Assembly: GCA_017420125.1 (NCBI GenBank)
Contig: JAFOJR010000061.1
Location: 1-6,978, forward strand
Source: Oscillospiraceae bacterium
Lineage (GTDB): Bacteria > Bacillota > Clostridia > Oscillospirales > Oscillospiraceae
Direction: 5' to 3'
Length of the DNA: 6,978 nucleotides
Made by a program: the position numbers and the translations under genes. A model generated the notes under the pieces. That model was not told where the DNA came from, made no database searches, and worked only from the letters and a program-made list of their open reading frames with translations. Every line of letters begins with the position of its first letter. Position 1 is the stretch's first letter. Shown here piece by piece: positions 5,430 through 6,978 of the stretch.

Positions 5430-6644
5430 TTATTGCGCTTCGTGGGCAAGACTTGCAATAAACTGGCGGGCAGTGCGCGGGGTTCTGCCGGGGTGATACA
5501 GCTCCCACTGCAGCGCCAGGCGGTGGAGGGTTTCCCGATCCATGACAAGATGCGCCTGATTTGCCAGCTGTTCTACCAGAATTAAGTAATCTGCCTGGTT
5601 CAGTCCCAGATAGGGAATGCGCAGGCCAAACCGCTCTGTGAGAGCCGCTTTCTCCTGGATGGATTCTTCCGGATCCAGCTCGTCGCTTTTGCTTCGTTCG
5701 CTGAAAAATTCCCGCATCAGATGCCGCCGGTTGGAGGTGGCATAAATGGCAGTGTTCACCGGGCGGGGTTCAATTCCGCCCTCCAGAATGGTTTTTAATA
5801 CAGAAGGGGTTTTGTCGCCGTTTTCAAAGGTCAGATCGTCCAGGAACAAAATGAATTTTTGTTTCCGGCCGGCCAATTGACGCATTAAAACCGGCAATGT
5901 GCCAAGCTGTTCCTTCTGAACTTCAATGAGCCGCAAAGATGCAAAGTCAGGAACGGCCAGCAGAGATTTTACCGTAGCGGATTTTCCCGTGCCGGCTTCG
6001 CCGTACAGCAGAACGTTGTTTACGGCATGACCGGCCAGCAGTGCCCGGGTGTTTTCCTCCACCTGGTCCCGCTGGAGGCGGTAGCCGAACAGTTCCGTTT
6101 CCCCAGGCATATCGGGATGGGGGACGGGCGTAAGCTGCTGATTTTCCCAAACGAAAGCGCGGTAGCGTGCCAGAATGCCGCTGCCGTTTTCCCGATAAAA
6201 CGCCGAAAGCCCTTCGAAATCAAACGGGACGGCGGTGCGCCATTCCGGCAGAGCGGAAGCCGCAGCAAGCCATTCTGCCGACAGGTGGGATTCTATTTGC
6301 GTTTTCAGAGATTCGCAGGTCAAAGCAGCCAGCCGCGAGAAGGTTTGGATGTCCTGACGGGCAGCAGCCTGCAGAGCCGGTGTCTCCTGCAAAGTGCCGG
6401 CCGCTTCTCCAAATGGGGATTCTACATATCGAAGCTGGTCGAACAGCCATTCCCCCAAAGAGTCATATCCTTCTTCACAGAGCGCGTAAAACGTGTCTGC
6501 ATAGGCGCTGCACAGTGCGTCCGGTGCAGGAGATGATGTGTCCAGCAAAGTCAGAAGACGATGCAGATGGGCAAGGGGCGGCAAAGATAAAAGGTCCCGA
6601 TAGGCGGCGAGACAAGAGAGGGAAACGGAGAGAGAAGATTCCAT
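5430..6644 (-). CDS. DUF815-family AAA+ ATPase
   Basis: The 404-residue protein ends in a AAA+ module of the DUF815 type. Walker A is GEAGTGKS (215-222), Walker B is FILFLDDL (264-271), sensor 1 is the Asn of YATSNRRHL (301-309), and TERFGLRI (337-344) is the conserved stretch after the acidic DELDPEESIQEKAAL region. PRTARQF (389-395) lies where sensor 2 would be. Residues 1-180 are helical, leucine-rich and without a recognised domain; this half probably carries family-specific partner binding. No membrane segment or signal peptide is visible, so it should be cytoplasmic. DUF815 proteins are annotated only as ATP-binding proteins and their role is unknown. The start is the ATG at 6644, with GGAG 8 nt upstream. 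The 71-bp gap to the YihY-family gene holds no terminator, so the two are probably co-transcribed. The upstream region carries a triple repeat. Confidence 0.9.
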   Translation of the reverse strand: MESSLSVSLSCLAAYRDLLSLPPLAHLHRLLTLLDTSSPAPDALCSAYADTFYALCEEGYDSLGEWLFDQLRYVESPFGEAAGTLQETPALQAAARQDIQTFSRLAALTCESLKTQIESHLSAEWLAAASALPEWRTAVPFDFEGLSAFYRENGSGILARYRAFVWENQQLTPVPHPDMPGETELFGYRLQRDQVEENTRALLAGHAVNNVLLYGEAGTGKSATVKSLLAVPDFASLRLIEVQKEQLGTLPVLMRQLAGRKQKFILFLDDLTFENGDKTPSVLKTILEGGIEPRPVNTAIYATSNRRHLMREFFSERSKSDELDPEESIQEKAALTERFGLRIPYLGLNQADYLILVEQLANQAHLVMDRETLHRLALQWELYHPGRTPRTARQFIASLAHEAQ

Positions 6645-6682
6645 AAAACAGACTCCATTCTATCAATGATTTTATTTTTGTT

Positions 6683-6733
6683 AATGTTTGTTCATGCGAA
6701 TGTTTGTTCGTGATCGGTTAAATGTTTGTTCGT
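6683..6733. repeat. Three copies of a 13-bp direct repeat upstream of the DUF815 gene
   Basis: On the plus strand AATGTTTGTTCRT occurs at 6683-6695 (R = A), 6699-6711 (R = G) and 6721-6733 (R = G), with start-to-start distances of 16 and 22 bp. Read on the minus strand, which is the direction of the flanking genes, the unit is AYGAACAAACATT. The last copy ends 38 bp before the DUF815 start codon. The middle copy sits in CGAATGTTTGTTCG (6697-6710), which has CGAA/TTCG ends and resembles Gram-positive LexA (SOS) boxes such as the CGAAT....GTTCG form, though it departs from consensus inside. The position suggests tandem operator sites. I find no clear -35/-10 pair here, so the promoter itself is not located. 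Repeat presence is certain; function is a guess. Confidence 0.85.
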
Positions 6734-6745
6734 GGTTATATGTGA

Positions 6746-6764
6746 TATCAAAAGAAAATTGATA
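6746..6764. repeat. AT-rich inverted repeat downstream of the nrdJ-like gene
   Basis: TATCAA (6746-6751) and TTGATA (6759-6764) are perfect inverted repeats around a 7-nt A-rich spacer. The stem is short and AT-rich, and no T-run follows on the minus strand, so it is a poor terminator. It lies between the stop of the right-hand gene and the triple repeat and could be another protein-binding site. Confidence 0.35.
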
Positions 6765-6783
6765 CAGAAACAGAAAACGGGGG

Positions 6784-6978
6784 TCAGCCGCATTTGCTGT
6801 AACCGCAGCTGCGGCAGCAGACACAGTTTCCTTCGTGCTCCAGCGGACTGCCGCACTCCGGGCAGCAATGAGACGCGGCGGCGCCTTCCCGGGCGGCGGC
6901 AGAGGCGTTGGAAGCGGCAGGGGCCGCCAGCGGCTCCAAAGGCGGGAGAGCAGAGAGCTGTCCCAGACCGGAAGCGGA
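6784..6978 (-). CDS. nrdJ: C-terminal fragment resembling B12-dependent (class II) ribonucleotide reductase
   Basis: Only the last 64 residues are in the window; the gene enters from the right edge and stops at TGA (6784-6786). About 45 residues of Ala/Pro/Ser-rich linker lead into a compact cysteine-rich tail: CCPECGSPLEHEGN, then CVCCRSCGYSKCG at the end. CxxC pairs spaced like this form a zinc ribbon, and a terminal GYSKCG-like tail after CPECG is what I recall for the adenosylcobalamin-dependent ribonucleotide reductases of Clostridia. That enzyme makes deoxynucleotides and is cytoplasmic; in class II enzymes C-terminal cysteines are thought to relay electrons to the active site. Because the catalytic domain is absent, another zinc-ribbon protein cannot be excluded. 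The 139-bp gap to the DUF815 gene suggests separate regulation of the two. Confidence 0.65.
   Translation of the reverse strand, partial: SASGLGQLSALPPLEPLAAPAASNASAAAREGAAASHCCPECGSPLEHEGNCVCCRSCGYSKCG

Noticed and set aside
6645..6682. TTAACA-16 bp-TAGAAT as a promoter for the DUF815 gene
   Set aside because: Its predicted transcription start would fall at or beyond the GGAG ribosome site of the gene, so the message would lose its Shine-Dalgarno.
6683..6733. Repeats as a CRISPR array or replication iterons
   Set aside because: The 13-bp units with spacers of 3 and 9 bp are far too short and irregular for CRISPR, and no replication gene or DnaA box is nearby.
6787..6815. GCCGCA/TGCGGC inverted repeat and a CCGCAGCTGCGG palindrome at the end of the right-edge gene as a terminator
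   Set aside because: It lies inside the coding sequence for the Cys-rich tail, and the nearest T-rich stretch is separated from the stem by about 8 nt.

Overview
The window looks like chromosomal housekeeping DNA from a moderately GC-rich, probably anaerobic member of the Clostridia (Oscillospiraceae/Ruminococcaceae-like is my best guess). The reasons are strong AGGAGG-type ribosome binding sites, frequent TTG starts, a single-chain alpha2 glycyl-tRNA synthetase, a Bacillus-like Hfq loop, a DUF815 ATPase, and what appears to be the tail of a class II (B12-dependent) ribonucleotide reductase. The organism call is inference. I see no mobile element, CRISPR array, rRNA or tRNA, and no stretch over 300 bases lacks a gene.

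All eight genes lie on the minus strand, so transcription runs right to left. At the right edge (6784-6978) is the C-terminal zinc ribbon of a protein that resembles NrdJ. A 139-bp intergenic region follows; it carries three copies of a 13-bp direct repeat and is the least explained DNA here. Next come a DUF815-type AAA+ ATPase (5430-6644) and a YihY/RNase BN-like membrane protein (4519-5358), probably co-transcribed.

A near-perfect sigma-A promoter (TTGACA, 16 bp, TATAAT) begins on the stop codon of the YihY gene and drives a second transcription unit: glyS (2997-4430), thpR (2373-2924), miaA (1358-2302), hfq (1016-1279) and a membrane-anchored HlyD-type adaptor that runs off the left edge (1-990). 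The four complete genes of this unit all act on RNA: tRNA charging, 2',3'-cyclic phosphate/2H phosphoesterase chemistry, tRNA A37 prenylation, and sRNA/mRNA chaperoning. Gaps are 25 to 78 bp and none contains a convincing intrinsic terminator, though two contain stable-looking hairpins.

Several starts differ from the longest possible reading frame. The YihY gene and miaA are both best explained by TTG starts placed by strong Shine-Dalgarno sequences. hfq, thpR and glyS start at internal ATGs. I found no clearly new biological system. The most worthwhile leads are the triple repeat upstream of the DUF815 gene, the promoter overlapping a stop codon, and the long hairpin between glyS and thpR.
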